Program-made: the position numbers and the translations under genes
The notes under the pieces: generated by a model
Database searches by the model: none
The model's input: the letters and a program-made list of their open reading frames with translations, nothing else
Told to the model about the DNA's origin: nothing
In this document: positions 52,321 to 60,514 of the stretch, one piece after another
Layout: each line of letters starts with the position of its first letter
How positions within the stretch are numbered: position 1 is the stretch's first letter
Assembly (NCBI GenBank): GCA_002050235.1
Contig: MWST01000027.1
Span: 89,155 to 153,154 of the forward strand
Direction: 5' to 3'
DNA from: Polyangiaceae bacterium UTPRO1
GTDB lineage: Bacteria > Desulfobacterota > Binatia > UTPRO1
Length of the DNA stretch: 64,000 nucleotides

Positions 52321-53256
52321 CTACAGCGCCGTCCCGACTTCGTTGGGGATCGGTGCCGAGGCAGTGACGCCTACAGGCGGTGCCGTCGTGACGTCGCCGG
52401 CGTCTGCGACTGCCGTGCCCGCGTAGTAGGCCTCGCACTCGACCTCACGCCCGCGGACGACGCGCTTGCCCGTGAGCGGGCCGCGGATCTCGGTGACGAT
52501 CGTCGCCTGCCGTTCGTGGTCGTCTTCGTCGATATAGAGGACGACCCAGTCGCGGGTTGCACCGAGAGCGTGGGCGCGCGCGGTGTTCGAGAAGAGCACC
52601 GTGTACTCGCGAGGGCCGCGGCGCACGTGCATGACGGGAAGCCAGGCTTCTCGGGTCGGATTCAGGCGGAGCGGTGCGATCTTGACGAGCGTCCCGGCGG
52701 CGGCGCGGGCGCGATACACGCGATCGATGGCGAGCATTTCGGCGACGGGCGGTTCGGCGCTCGCCGGCGCCGGGCGAATGAGCCGAGTCTGGAGGCGCGC
52801 TTGCAGATCGGTGAGCACCATGCGGGCACGGCGTGGTCCGAAGCCGGGTACGCGTGCCAGGCGGCCGGTGCGGGCGGCGAGCTCGAGCTCCTCGAGAGTC
52901 TCGATGCCGAGCGACTCACGGACGCGGTGGGCGAGGGCGGGACCGATGCCGGGTACGGTCGTGAGGCGCGCTTCGCCATCGTCGTGGCCGCGCAGGCGAT
53001 CGAGAAGGCCGAGCCGACCGGTCGCGGCCAGCTCGCCGATGGCGCGTGCGAGGCTCGGTCCGATTCCGGGCAGTTGGATCCTCGTGCGTGATCCGCGGCG
53101 GCCTTTCTCGAGTGCCAGCGGTTCGGGGAGCCCTCGTACGATCTCGGCAGAGCGGTGGTACGCTGCGACGCGCGAGGGATGCGCATCCTGCGCTGCGAGG
53201 AGGACTCCCACCTCGTCGAGCGCTGCGGCGATCGCGGCGTTACTCCGTTCCTGCAT
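52321..53256 (-). CDS. Helix-hairpin-helix protein resembling the N-terminal part of DNA polymerase X, without polymerase domain
   Basis: 311 residues. The first 85 resemble the 8-kDa domain of PolX (NAAIAAALDEVGVLLAAQDAH, AAYHRSAEIVRGL, LPGIGPSLARAIGELAATGRL). HhH motifs follow (LTTVPGIGPALAHRVRESLG and LARVPGFGPRRARMVL). The nucleotidyltransferase palm is missing; residues 180-311 form an unidentified beta-rich domain with HVRRGPREYTVLFSNTARAHALG and WVVLYIDEDDHERQATIVTE. Likely a DNA- or RNA-binding protein. It overlaps the phosphoribosyltransferase gene by 17 nt, so the two are coupled. AGGGAG abuts the ATG at 53256. Confidence 0.65.
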   Translation of the reverse strand: MQERSNAAIAAALDEVGVLLAAQDAHPSRVAAYHRSAEIVRGLPEPLALEKGRRGSRTRIQLPGIGPSLARAIGELAATGRLGLLDRLRGHDDGEARLTTVPGIGPALAHRVRESLGIETLEELELAARTGRLARVPGFGPRRARMVLTDLQARLQTRLIRPAPASAEPPVAEMLAIDRVYRARAAAGTLVKIAPLRLNPTREAWLPVMHVRRGPREYTVLFSNTARAHALGATRDWVVLYIDEDDHERQATIVTEIRGPLTGKRVVRGREVECEAYYAGTAVADAGDVTTAPPVGVTASAPIPNEVGTAL

Positions 53257-53962
53257 CTCCCTGGGCGTGCGGATCCAGGGCGCGGCGGGCGACATCGAGG
53301 AGATACGTGACTTCGTCGTCGGTCGTCTGGCCGAAGTCGCGATAGAAGAAGCCGACCGCACCGAACGGCTCCGGGGTAGCGAGGCAGACGGTCTCGTCGA
53401 CCTCCTTGGCGAGCTCCGAGAGAGTGTCGGCCGGCGCCACGGGCACCGCGAGCACGAGACGCGCGGGATCGGCGCGGCGGACGCTGCGGATCGCTGCCCG
53501 CATCGTGCTCCCGGTCGCCAGGCCGTCGTCGACGATGATTGCCGTGCGACCTGCTATCGGGACGCGAGTGCGGCCGCTTCGATATACCGACTGACGCCGG
53601 TGAATCTCCGCGAGCTGAGCCGCGACCTCGCGATCAAGGTATTCGCGGGAGACGCCGAGCGCCCGCATCGTCTCCTCGTTCAACACGCCGAGCGGGGAGT
53701 CGCCGTCGACGACCGCGCCGATGCCGAGCTCAGGTTCGTTCGGAGCTCCGAGCTTGCGGACGACGATCACGTCGAGCGGCGCGGCGAGCGCGCGGGCGAT
53801 CTCGTACCCGACCGGGACGCCTCCGCGCGGCAGCGCCAGGATCGCCGGCGCCTCGTCGCGAAACGGCATCAGTCGCGCCGCGAGTCGCCGGCCGGCGTCG
53901 CGCCGATCTTCGAAGAGGACGTCGATGCTGTGCGCTTTCTGAAGCTGCGATTCGAGGCTCAT
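53240..53962 (-). CDS. Phosphoribosyltransferase-fold protein
   Basis: 240 residues. The 13-residue PRPP-binding motif is TAIIVDDGLATGSTMRA, and ILALPRGGVPVGYEIARALA and VVRKLGAPNEPELGIGAV precede it as in the COG1926 group. This group is often found near stress or PRPP-related genes, but its substrate is not established; a purine or other base is possible. ATG 53962 is preferred to one 30 nt earlier. It overlaps the start of the HhH gene by 17 nt. Confidence 0.8.
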   Translation of the reverse strand: MSLESQLQKAHSIDVLFEDRRDAGRRLAARLMPFRDEAPAILALPRGGVPVGYEIARALAAPLDVIVVRKLGAPNEPELGIGAVVDGDSPLGVLNEETMRALGVSREYLDREVAAQLAEIHRRQSVYRSGRTRVPIAGRTAIIVDDGLATGSTMRAAIRSVRRADPARLVLAVPVAPADTLSELAKEVDETVCLATPEPFGAVGFFYRDFGQTTDDEVTYLLDVARRALDPHAQGDAGTE

Positions 53963-54159
53963 GCCGGTTCCGGGAAGCAAGTCGCTTGCCACCCCAAGGT
54001 GCTAGCGCAGCAAGGAGATGCGGGGCGACGACAGCAGGAGTTTCCCGATTGTGGGGGCGGAGTTCTCAGTCGCGGTAGCAATCCCCGGGAGAGGGGCCCG
54101 GCCAGACCCTCCGGCGGACCCGGGGCGGTTCACGGGAAGCGTCGTAGCTTTGAGCAAGC

Positions 54160-54450
54160 TCAGCCGAAAAGGGCGTCGATGTCGCGCGAACCTCTGAGGA
54201 TGCGTGCGACTTCAATGCCGTCGGTCACTGGTCGGTAAAGAATTAAGAAGTTCGACACCGGGAAGCTGCGAATGCCGTCTGCAAGCTCCGGCCGAGCGCG
54301 ACCCATCTCAGGTTGCGTGGCAAGCAGGGTGCATTTCTCACGAAAGAGGTCGACTAGGTCGCTGGCGGCCAACGGGTCATCGTGGGCGATGAACTCTTCG
54401 ATGTCCTCGAGGTCCTGTTCCGCGATGCGGGCAAAAACAACGCGGGGCAT
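54160..54450 (-). CDS. parE: ParE/RelE-type toxin
   Basis: 96 residues of the ParE/RelE toxin fold: VVFARIAEQDLEDIEEFIA, then RARPELADGIRSFPVSNFLI and LYRPVTDGIEVARILRGSRDID. ParE toxins inhibit DNA gyrase, while RelE members cleave mRNA; the sequence fits ParE better. It is preceded by the antitoxin, sharing one base (TGATG). The region has visibly lower GC than the surroundings and lies between the chromosome and an IS/integrase remnant, suggesting acquisition. Confidence 0.85.
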   Translation of the reverse strand: MPRVVFARIAEQDLEDIEEFIAHDDPLAASDLVDLFREKCTLLATQPEMGRARPELADGIRSFPVSNFLILYRPVTDGIEVARILRGSRDIDALFG

Positions 54451-54713
54451 CAGGCCTTTCGGCGGCGAGCTGCGTTCTTCGCGCGGAGTTTGGTGAACAC
54501 TTCTTCCCCATCGACCGTGTTTCCGGAATCGAGGTCCTGAAGACCTTTCTGGACCTCTTTGCGAAGCCCTGCGAGACGCATCTCCTTGAGACGGTCACGC
54601 TCTTCGAGGAGCCGAAGTGCCTCTCGGACGACTTCGCTCGCGGACAGGTACCGGCCAGTCTTCACCTTGGCGGCCACGAGGTCCTCAAGCTCTTTAGTGA
54701 GGGAAACGTTCAT
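54450..54713 (-). CDS. parD: ParD-type antitoxin (ribbon-helix-helix)
   Basis: 87 residues. The N-terminal RHH half has MNVSLTKELEDLVAAKVKTG and RYLSASEVVREALRLLEERD, typical of CopG-like ParD proteins; the C-terminal part binds the toxin. Known: ParD neutralises ParE and represses the operon. A sigma-70-like promoter lies immediately upstream (54723-54750). No Shine-Dalgarno sequence is visible before ATG 54713. Confidence 0.85.
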   Translation of the reverse strand: MNVSLTKELEDLVAAKVKTGRYLSASEVVREALRLLEERDRLKEMRLAGLRKEVQKGLQDLDSGNTVDGEEVFTKLRAKNAARRRKA

Positions 54714-54722
54714 TAGAGCACG

Positions 54723-54750
54723 ATAGCATAAGTTGGCTAACCTTGTTCAA
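54723..54750 (-). promoter_or_regulatory. Sigma-70-like promoter of parDE
   Basis: On the minus strand TTGAAC (54745-54750) and TGCTAT (54723-54728) are separated by 16 nt. The predicted start near 54716 is only about 3 nt from the parD ATG, so the leader would be minimal. Confidence 0.4.
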
Positions 54751-54880
54751 GTCTGACATGTCATCGGAGGCGGCTAACCCCCGTTCTTCTCCAAAGCTGC
54801 TTTAGAACGGTGCACCCTATACACGGTGAGACGTCAACGGTTGCCGGAAACGCTGCCAAAAATCAGTGTTTTACACTATG

Positions 54881-56035
54881 TGTCATTTCCCACGAGCATG
54901 ACCCAGGGGGACTGAGGGTTTTCTCGCGAGCATGACCTACCCCGGGTCGGCGAGCGGCGCCCGGTCCACTCCCGAGACCATCTCCAGCCATGGTGCGCAC
55001 CGAGGAGGTGCGGGCGATGGCGTATCGCGAGGTGGACATGTGGGAGATTCTGGAAGTGCTCCGCCGGTTGCACCGGCAGGAGTCGAAAGCGGCGATCAAA
55101 CGCGCGACGGGTCGGACCCGCAAGACGATCCGGCGGTATCTCGCGACGGCGCGCGCGCTCGGTTGGGATGGGACCGCGGAGCCGACCGACGCGCTCGCCG
55201 TCGCGATCGCCCGCCGCTTGAAGCCGGTCCCGGAGACGCCTCGGGCAGGCGCCAGCGAAGCGCTCCTCGCGTCCCATCGGACGCAGATCCAGCAGTGGCT
55301 CTTCCCGGAGGACGGCGGCCGCGGTCTGCGGCTCGCGAAGGTACACACGCTGCTCCGCCGCGAGGGCGTGACGGTCCCGTACAGCTCTCTCCACCGCTTC
55401 GTCGTCACCCACCTCGGCTTCCAGGATCGGCGGCGGATGACGGTACGGGTCGCGGAGGTCGCGCCGGGCGAGCTCGCCGAGGTCGACTTCGGACGGCTTG
55501 GGCTCGTCCCTGATCCCGTCACGGGCAAACGGCGCGTCGTCCACGCGCTAATCGTCACGCTCGTCTACAGTCGCCACCAATACGTCTACACGACGACGTC
55601 GCAGCAGATTCCCGACCTCGTCGCCGGCCTGGAGGACGCCTGGGAGTATTTCGGCGGCGTCCCGGCCCGGGTCGTGCTCGACAATCTGCGCGCCGCGATC
55701 GCCAAGGCCGATCGCTACGATCCGATCTTCGCGCGCACCTTCGACGAATACGCGCGCCACCGCGGCTTCGTGATCGACGCCGCCGTCGTGCGCCACGCGA
55801 CCGGTAAGCCCCATGTCGAGCGCAATGTGCAGTACGTCCGCGAAAACTTCTTCCGCGGCGAGACGTGGCTCGATGCCGCGCACGTCCACCGCGAGGCGAT
55901 GCGCTGGTGCACCGAGACCGCGGGCACGCGCATCCATGGCACGACCCGCGAGCGCCCGCTCGCCTGCTTCGTCACCGAGCGCGCGGCCCTCCAGCCGCTC
56001 GACCGGCCGCGCTTCGATCCGCCGACCTGGGTCGA
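54881..56035 (+). mobile_element. IS21-family element remnant (left end and most of istA)
   Basis: Two copies of an IS21-type terminal repeat, CACGAGCATGACC (54891-54903) and CGCGAGCATGACC (54925-54937), lie just before the transposase, the usual multiple repeats bound by IstA at the left end. The element probably begins with the TGTCATTTCC at 54881. The transposase diverges from IstA at about 56035; no istB and no right end follow, so the IS is truncated. Confidence 0.65.
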
Positions 56036-56504
56036 GCTGTTCCCGCAGACCGTGGGCATTCTGCGGGACTTGCAGCCGCTCCACGTCGCGCCGGACGCGC
56101 CGGTGTTCGCGAGCCCGACGGGCGCGCCGATCGAGCCGAAGGCGTTCTCCGAGCACTGGTACGACGCGCTGCGGGCGCTCGGGATTCGCGTCGGGGGGCT
56201 TTACTGCACGCAAGACACGCACGTGTCGCTGGCGTTGCAGCCTGTCCGCGATGCGTGGTGGGGTCGAGATGCAGAGACCGGCGTCGCGTTCGCGACCCTC
56301 AAGGTGCACTACGCCCGGTGGATGCCGCAGGATGAACGCAGCGAACTGCGCCGGTTGACGAGTGTCGACGTGGCTTTGTTCGGGGGCGATTTTGCGAAGC
56401 GTCCCCGGGAAGGGCTCCCGGCATCGCCGAAAAAACGAGCTAACTTGTTGAAACTTCGAGTGCGAGGAGGGGGACTTGAACCCCCACGGGTGTTACCCCA
56501 CTAG
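54990..56504 (+). CDS. Chimeric ORF: IS21 IstA transposase fused to a tyrosine-recombinase C-terminus
   Basis: 504 residues. Residues 1-350 are IstA: MWEILEVLRRLHRQESKAAI and TRKTIRRYLATAR (helix-turn-helix), then the DDE integrase core ELAEVDFGRLGLV, RVVLDNLRAAI and a HVERNVQYVREN block. From about residue 350 the sequence changes to a phage-type integrase end: LHVAPDAPVFASPTG, then GLYCTQDTHVSLALQ in place of the usual TRHTF/TKDTF box, and TLKVHYARWM. The tail (about residues 491-504) is encoded antisense to the tRNA-Leu gene. IstB and the integrase N-terminus are absent. Both activities are probably lost. Likely product of an IS21 insertion or deletion within an integrase gene. Confidence 0.7.
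   Translation: MVRTEEVRAMAYREVDMWEILEVLRRLHRQESKAAIKRATGRTRKTIRRYLATARALGWDGTAEPTDALAVAIARRLKPVPETPRAGASEALLASHRTQIQQWLFPEDGGRGLRLAKVHTLLRREGVTVPYSSLHRFVVTHLGFQDRRRMTVRVAEVAPGELAEVDFGRLGLVPDPVTGKRRVVHALIVTLVYSRHQYVYTTTSQQIPDLVAGLEDAWEYFGGVPARVVLDNLRAAIAKADRYDPIFARTFDEYARHRGFVIDAAVVRHATGKPHVERNVQYVRENFFRGETWLDAAHVHREAMRWCTETAGTRIHGTTRERPLACFVTERAALQPLDRPRFDPPTWVELFPQTVGILRDLQPLHVAPDAPVFASPTGAPIEPKAFSEHWYDALRALGIRVGGLYCTQDTHVSLALQPVRDAWWGRDAETGVAFATLKVHYARWMPQDERSELRRLTSVDVALFGGDFAKRPREGLPASPKKRANLLKLRVRGGGLEPPRVLPH
56461..56504. other. Probable attachment site in the 3' end of tRNA-Leu
   Basis: The integrase-derived reading frame runs through the 3' half of the tRNA gene and stops inside it at 56502-56504, as expected when an element integrates at a tRNA 3' end and the integrase tail is coded by the att core. 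I searched the left flank (54.0-54.9 kb) by eye for a second copy of the tRNA 3' end and found none. Confidence 0.45.
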
Positions 56505-56543
56505 CCCCTCAAACTAGCGCGTCTGCCATTTCGCCATCCTCGC
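56461..56543 (-). tRNA. leuU: tRNA-Leu (anticodon GAG)
   Basis: 83 nt on the minus strand. The acceptor GCGAGGA pairs with TCCTCGC, the D-arm has GGCAGACGCG, and the anticodon stem CTAGT/GCTAG closes the loop TTGAGGG with anticodon GAG. A class II variable arm and the T-loop GTTCAAGTC follow; discriminator A, CCA not encoded. Its place next to secG matches the secG-leuU order of E. coli, and it is the integration site of the adjacent integrase remnant. Confidence 0.9.
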
Positions 56544-56641
56544 GTGACAGCGGTGGAGAGGTACCATCGCGACTGCCGGCTGTCGAGAGCGTGCGCCGGC
56601 GAGGTGCGCTACTGCTGCTGCTGCTGCTTTGCCGGCGCCGG

Positions 56642-57073
56642 TTACGGTGCGGCGGGTGCGTCCGGCGGAGCCGGGACGGCACCGGCTGCGGGCGCGGCGG
56701 CTTCGCCAGGCGCCACCGCGGCGTCGCCTGGCGCGGGAGCCGCGCCGTCCTCGGCGACCGCAGCGGTCTCGGAGTCGCCGTCGTTTGCGTGCTCGACGGT
56801 CGCAGTCTTGGGCACCGCTGTCTCCGGCATGATCGTCGAGTGGCCGCCGCGCGTGCCGACGTACGTGAGGGCGAGCGAGGTGAGCATGAACACCACTGCG
56901 GCCCCGGTCGTCAGGCGGGTCAAGAAGTTCCCGGCGCCGCTGCTACCGAAGACCGTGCTGCTCGCCCCGCCGAAGACGGCGCCCATGTCCGCGCCTTTGC
57001 CAGCCTGCAGGAGGACTACGAGCACTAGGGTTATGCAGGTGATCACGTGAACGACGGTGATGAGAATCGTCAT
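56642..57073 (-). CDS. secG: Preprotein translocase subunit SecG
   Basis: 143 residues. Two hydrophobic helices (ILITVVHVITCITLVLVVLL and TRLTTGAAVVFMLTSLALTY) flank the conserved cytoplasmic GKGADMGAVFGGASSTVFGSSG segment of SecG. The C-terminal 70 residues are Ala/Pro/Glu-rich and presumably disordered. SecG supports SecA-driven movement through SecYE in the inner membrane. The Ala-rich tail is longer than in E. coli (110 residues). The gene lies 7 nt after tpiA and just upstream of tRNA-Leu. Confidence 0.9.
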   Translation of the reverse strand: MTILITVVHVITCITLVLVVLLQAGKGADMGAVFGGASSTVFGSSGAGNFLTRLTTGAAVVFMLTSLALTYVGTRGGHSTIMPETAVPKTATVEHANDGDSETAAVAEDGAAPAPGDAAVAPGEAAAPAAGAVPAPPDAPAAP

Positions 57074-57080
57074 GGGGCTC

Positions 57081-57848
57081 CTATTGGAACGCGATGATGC
57101 GGCTGAACGCGGTGGTATCGAGGCTGGCGCCGCCGACGAGGGCGCCGTCGATGTTCGGCTGCGCCATCAAGGCGTCGACGTTGTCGGCCTTGACGCTGCC
57201 GCCGTACAGGATGCGGATGGACTCGGCACCCGTTTCGCCCGCGAACTCGCGGAGCAGCCTGCGGATTGCGCCATGCGCTTCTTCCGCCTGCTCCGGCGTC
57301 GCCGTCTTGCCGGTGCCGATAGCCCACACCGGCTCGTAGGCGATCACGAGGTTCTTGACGGCGTCGCGGGAGAGCCCGGCGAGCCCCTCGCGTACCTGAC
57401 GCTCGATGACGGGCAGCGTGTTGTCGGCTTCGCGCTCGCGCAGCGTCTCGCCGATGCAGACGATCGGGGTGAGTCCAGCGCGGAGCGCGGCGTCGATCTT
57501 GAGCCGCACCAACTCGTTGGTCTCGTTGCAGTACTGGCGGCGCTCCGAATGGCCGACGATGACCCAGCCGCAGCCGACGTCCTTGAGCATTTCACCGGCG
57601 ATCTCGCCGGTGAAGGCGCCCTTGGGCTCGGTGTGGAGATTCTGCGCAGCGAGGCCGATGGTCGTCCCGACCAGAGCGCGCGCGGCCGTCTCGAGGGCGG
57701 TGAAGGGCGGCGCGACGAGGACGTCGCGGTCGCGCGCCTTGGCGGCAGCTTCCTTGATGCCGTCGATGAGCGCCGTCGTTTCTGGACGTGTCGCGTGCAT
57801 CTTCCAGTTCCCGGCGAGAAGGAAACGGCGTCCGGTGGACTTTCTCAT
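57081..57848 (-). CDS. tpiA: Triosephosphate isomerase
   Basis: 255 residues, normal length. FLLAGNWKMH (Lys at the active site), VIVGHSERRQYCNE (His), VIAYEPVWAIGTGKTATPEQA (catalytic Glu and loop 6) and ESIRILYGGSVKADNVDALM. Reaction: dihydroxyacetone phosphate to glyceraldehyde 3-phosphate. Overlaps the pgk stop by ATGA and precedes secG. Confidence 0.95.
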   Translation of the reverse strand: MRKSTGRRFLLAGNWKMHATRPETTALIDGIKEAAAKARDRDVLVAPPFTALETAARALVGTTIGLAAQNLHTEPKGAFTGEIAGEMLKDVGCGWVIVGHSERRQYCNETNELVRLKIDAALRAGLTPIVCIGETLREREADNTLPVIERQVREGLAGLSRDAVKNLVIAYEPVWAIGTGKTATPEQAEEAHGAIRRLLREFAGETGAESIRILYGGSVKADNVDALMAQPNIDGALVGGASLDTTAFSRIIAFQ

Positions 57849-59020
57849 GACTCGAGCACCGCCAGTCCCGGGAGCACGCGCCCTTCCAGGAACTCGAGCG
57901 ACGCCCCGCCGCCGGTCGAGATGTGGGTGATGTCGCTGCTGCGTCCGGAGCGTGCGAGCGCGGCGATCGAGTCGCCGCCGCCGACCACGGTGAGTGCGGC
58001 GCTGTCGGCGAGCGCATCGGCGATAGCCATCGTGCCTTTGCTGAACGCGTCGACCTCGAAGATACCCATCGGTCCGTTCCAGAAGATGGTGCGCGCCTTG
58101 GCGATCTCCTCGCGGTAGAGCGCGACGGTGGCGGGCCCGATGTCGACGCCTTTCTTGCCTCCCGGGATCATGGTCACGACTTCGGCAGGGGCGCTGCCGT
58201 CGAGCGCCGTGCTGACGAGGTGGTCGGTCGGGAGGCGGAGCACGACACCGAGATCCTCGGCGCGCGCCAGCACTTGGCGAGCAACCTCGACACGATCATC
58301 CTCGACCAGCGAGTCGCCCGTGTGCTCTCCCCGTGCACGCAAGAACGTATAGGCCATGGCGCCGCCGATCAGAAGCGTATTCACCTTGGTGAGCAGGTGT
58401 TCAATCACCTTGATCTTGTCGGAGACCTTGGCGCCGCCGAGGATGGCCGCCAAGGGGCGTTCGGGATGGCCGGTGATCTTCGAGAGCGCCTCGACCTCCT
58501 TCTTCATCAGGAAGCCGGCGGCGCGGAGCGGAACCAGGCGCGCCATACCCTCGGTCGAGGCGTGGGCGCGGTGCGCCGCTCCGAACGCGTCGTTCACGTA
58601 GACGTCGGCGAGGGCGGCGAGCTGTCTGGCGAAGGCGGGATCGTTCTTTTCCTCCTCGGGGTGGAAGCGCAGGTTCTCGAGCAGCAGTGCTTGTCCGCGC
58701 TCCAGCGAGCCGACCAGTTGCTCGACCTCGGCGCCGACGCAATCGGGGGCCAACTTCACCTCGAGGCGCAGGAGCGCGGTGAGCTGCGCGGCTACGGGCC
58801 GCAGCGACAGCTTCGGGTCGGAGGCGCCCTTGGGGCGACCGAGATGCGACGCCAGGACGACCCGGGCACCGTTGGCGATGGCGTATCGTACCGTCGGCAG
58901 CGCTGCTTCGATGCGAGTCGCATCGGTGATCGCTCCGTTCTTCAACGGGACGTTGAAGTCGGCGCGGACGAAGGCGCGCTTACCGGCGAGGTCGATCTCG
59001 TCGATGTATCTGATGGTCAT
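57845..59020 (-). CDS. pgk: Phosphoglycerate kinase
   Basis: 391 residues from ATG 59020. Substrate and hinge motifs: [84 protein letters not shown] and the C-terminal [11 protein letters not shown] ... [15 protein letters not shown]. Reaction: 1,3-bisphosphoglycerate + ADP to 3-phosphoglycerate + ATP. The start is supported by [11 protein letters not shown] right after it; the open frame extends upstream without family similarity. First gene of the pgk-tpiA-secG operon; a gap gene, often upstream, is absent here. Confidence 0.95.
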   Translation of the reverse strand: MTIRYIDEIDLAGKRAFVRADFNVPLKNGAITDATRIEAALPTVRYAIANGARVVLASHLGRPKGASDPKLSLRPVAAQLTALLRLEVKLAPDCVGAEVEQLVGSLERGQALLLENLRFHPEEEKNDPAFARQLAALADVYVNDAFGAAHRAHASTEGMARLVPLRAAGFLMKKEVEALSKITGHPERPLAAILGGAKVSDKIKVIEHLLTKVNTLLIGGAMAYTFLRARGEHTGDSLVEDDRVEVARQVLARAEDLGVVLRLPTDHLVSTALDGSAPAEVVTMIPGGKKGVDIGPATVALYREEIAKARTIFWNGPMGIFEVDAFSKGTMAIADALADSAALTVVGGGDSIAALARSGRSSDITHISTGGGASLEFLEGRVLPGLAVLES

Positions 59021-59246
59021 GGGTTCGTGCCTGTGTGCTCGCGTGCGCGAGACGCCGCCCAGGAGTGAGGACCCTCTCTGCAGGCGAAAGCAAGGGCGTC
59101 GTATCGCACGCGACTGGTCGGCAGTCAAACGAATTGCCCTTTAGTGACGCGTAATTGACGACCTCGCACCCCTGGGCTAGCGTGCCCGTCTCGTCGTCGG
59201 ACGAGAGCGCGTGTGGGTGTAGGGCCGAGGGTGCCGTGAGGTGCGC

Positions 59247-59996
59247 ATGTGGGAATCCGTCGTTCACGAGCTAGTCGTTCAATCTGCTGAACCGCTCACC
59301 ATCACTCGGCCGCAGGAGACCATCATCGACATGGTCACCGGCTCGGGAGCCGTGGTGCAGCTCGTTCTTCTCCTGCTGCTCGGGTTCTCGGTGGCGAGCT
59401 GGGCGATCATCTTCACCAAGCGCCGGCAACTGCGGCGCGCCGAGCGCGAGTCCGAACGCTTCATCGATATCTTCTGGGACGCCAAGAACCTGACCGCGAT
59501 CAATACCGCGAGCCTCGACCTGAAGGCGAGCCCAGTGGCGCAGGTGTTTCGCTCCGGTTACCAGGAGTTGGTTCGCATCACCCGCGCCAAGCGGGAAGCG
59601 GCGCCCGGCGACGACATGTCGACCGATCTCGGCGGGGTGGAGAACGTCGAGCGGGCGATGAAGCGCGCGGCGTTGCAGGAGACGACGAAGCTCGAGAAGT
59701 CGTTGACCTTCCTCGCCACCACGGCGAGCGCGGCGCCCTTCGTCGGGCTCTTCGGCACGGTGTGGGGCATCATGAACGCCTTTCGCGGACTCAGCGTCAC
59801 GCAATCGTCCAGCATCCAGGCGGTCGCGCCCGGTATCTCGGAGGCGCTGATCGCGACGGCGATCGGACTCGCGGCCGCAATCCCGGCAGTGATGGCCTAC
59901 AACTACTTCGCCGATCGCGTGCGCGTGCTCGGAACCGAGATGGAGAACTTCGCGTCCGAGTTCTTGAACATCGCCGAGCGGCACTTCCTCAAGTGA
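59247..59996 (+). CDS. tolQ: Tol-Pal system protein TolQ (ExbB/MotA family)
   Basis: About 249 residues. Three hydrophobic helices: VVQLVLLLLLGFSVASWAII, then TASAAPFVGLFGTVWGIMNAF, and GISEALIATAIGLAAAIPAV with the conserved TolQ cytoplasmic and helix 3 motifs. TolQ with TolR uses the proton gradient to energise TolA. ATG 59247 is chosen because GTGAGG precedes it; GTG 59241 is possible. First gene of the tolQRAB-pal-cpoB cluster. Confidence 0.9.
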   Translation: MWESVVHELVVQSAEPLTITRPQETIIDMVTGSGAVVQLVLLLLLGFSVASWAIIFTKRRQLRRAERESERFIDIFWDAKNLTAINTASLDLKASPVAQVFRSGYQELVRITRAKREAAPGDDMSTDLGGVENVERAMKRAALQETTKLEKSLTFLATTASAAPFVGLFGTVWGIMNAFRGLSVTQSSSIQAVAPGISEALIATAIGLAAAIPAVMAYNYFADRVRVLGTEMENFASEFLNIAERHFLK

Positions 59997-60011
59997 GGCG
60001 GGGTCTGAACG

Positions 60012-60458
60012 ATGGCCTTCGATAGTCGCGGCGGCAGCGGCGGTTCGATCGCCCAGATCAACGTGACGCCGCTCGTCGACGTGATGTTGGTGCTGCTCGT
60101 CATTTTCATGGTCACGGCGCCGATCATCCAGCAGGGCGTGAGCGTCGATCTTCCGAAGACCCGGGCCGCCGGTCTGAACAGCCAGGAGGACCCGCTGGTG
60201 GTCGGGCTCACCAAGGACGGGAACGTCTACCTGAACGACAACCGGATTGCGCTCGACGACCTGCGCGCCAAGCTCGTCGCCATCGGCCGGGAGAGTCCGG
60301 AGCGGGCGGTGTTGTTGCGTGCCGATCGCAGCGTTCCGTACGGCGAGGTGGTTGGGGTGATCGCCGCCATCAAAGAGGCCGGCATCAACAAGCTCGGCAT
60401 GGTGACCGAGCCCGCTCCGGATACGGTCTCGGCGCGTCCGGGAGAGCGGCGGCGGTGA
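60012..60458 (+). CDS. tolR: Tol-Pal system protein TolR (ExbD family)
   Basis: 148 residues. The start SIAQINVTPLVDVMLVLLVI is the ExbD/TolR membrane helix with its conserved Asp, followed by a periplasmic domain (SVDLPKTRAA, VLLRADRSVPYGEVV). TolR couples the proton channel with TolA at the envelope. The gene lies 15 nt after tolQ and 56 nt before tolA. Confidence 0.9.
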   Translation: MAFDSRGGSGGSIAQINVTPLVDVMLVLLVIFMVTAPIIQQGVSVDLPKTRAAGLNSQEDPLVVGLTKDGNVYLNDNRIALDDLRAKLVAIGRESPERAVLLRADRSVPYGEVVGVIAAIKEAGINKLGMVTEPAPDTVSARPGERRR

Positions 60459-60514
60459 GTCGAGGTCGCGACGCCGCCGCGTCCGGTCGCGCCTGCGACC
60501 GTTGAGCGCGGCGT

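Noticed and set aside
54000..54900. Second copy of the tRNA-Leu 3' end marking the left att site
   Set aside because: No repeat of the tRNA 3' sequence was found by eye on this flank, so the left boundary of the island is unknown.
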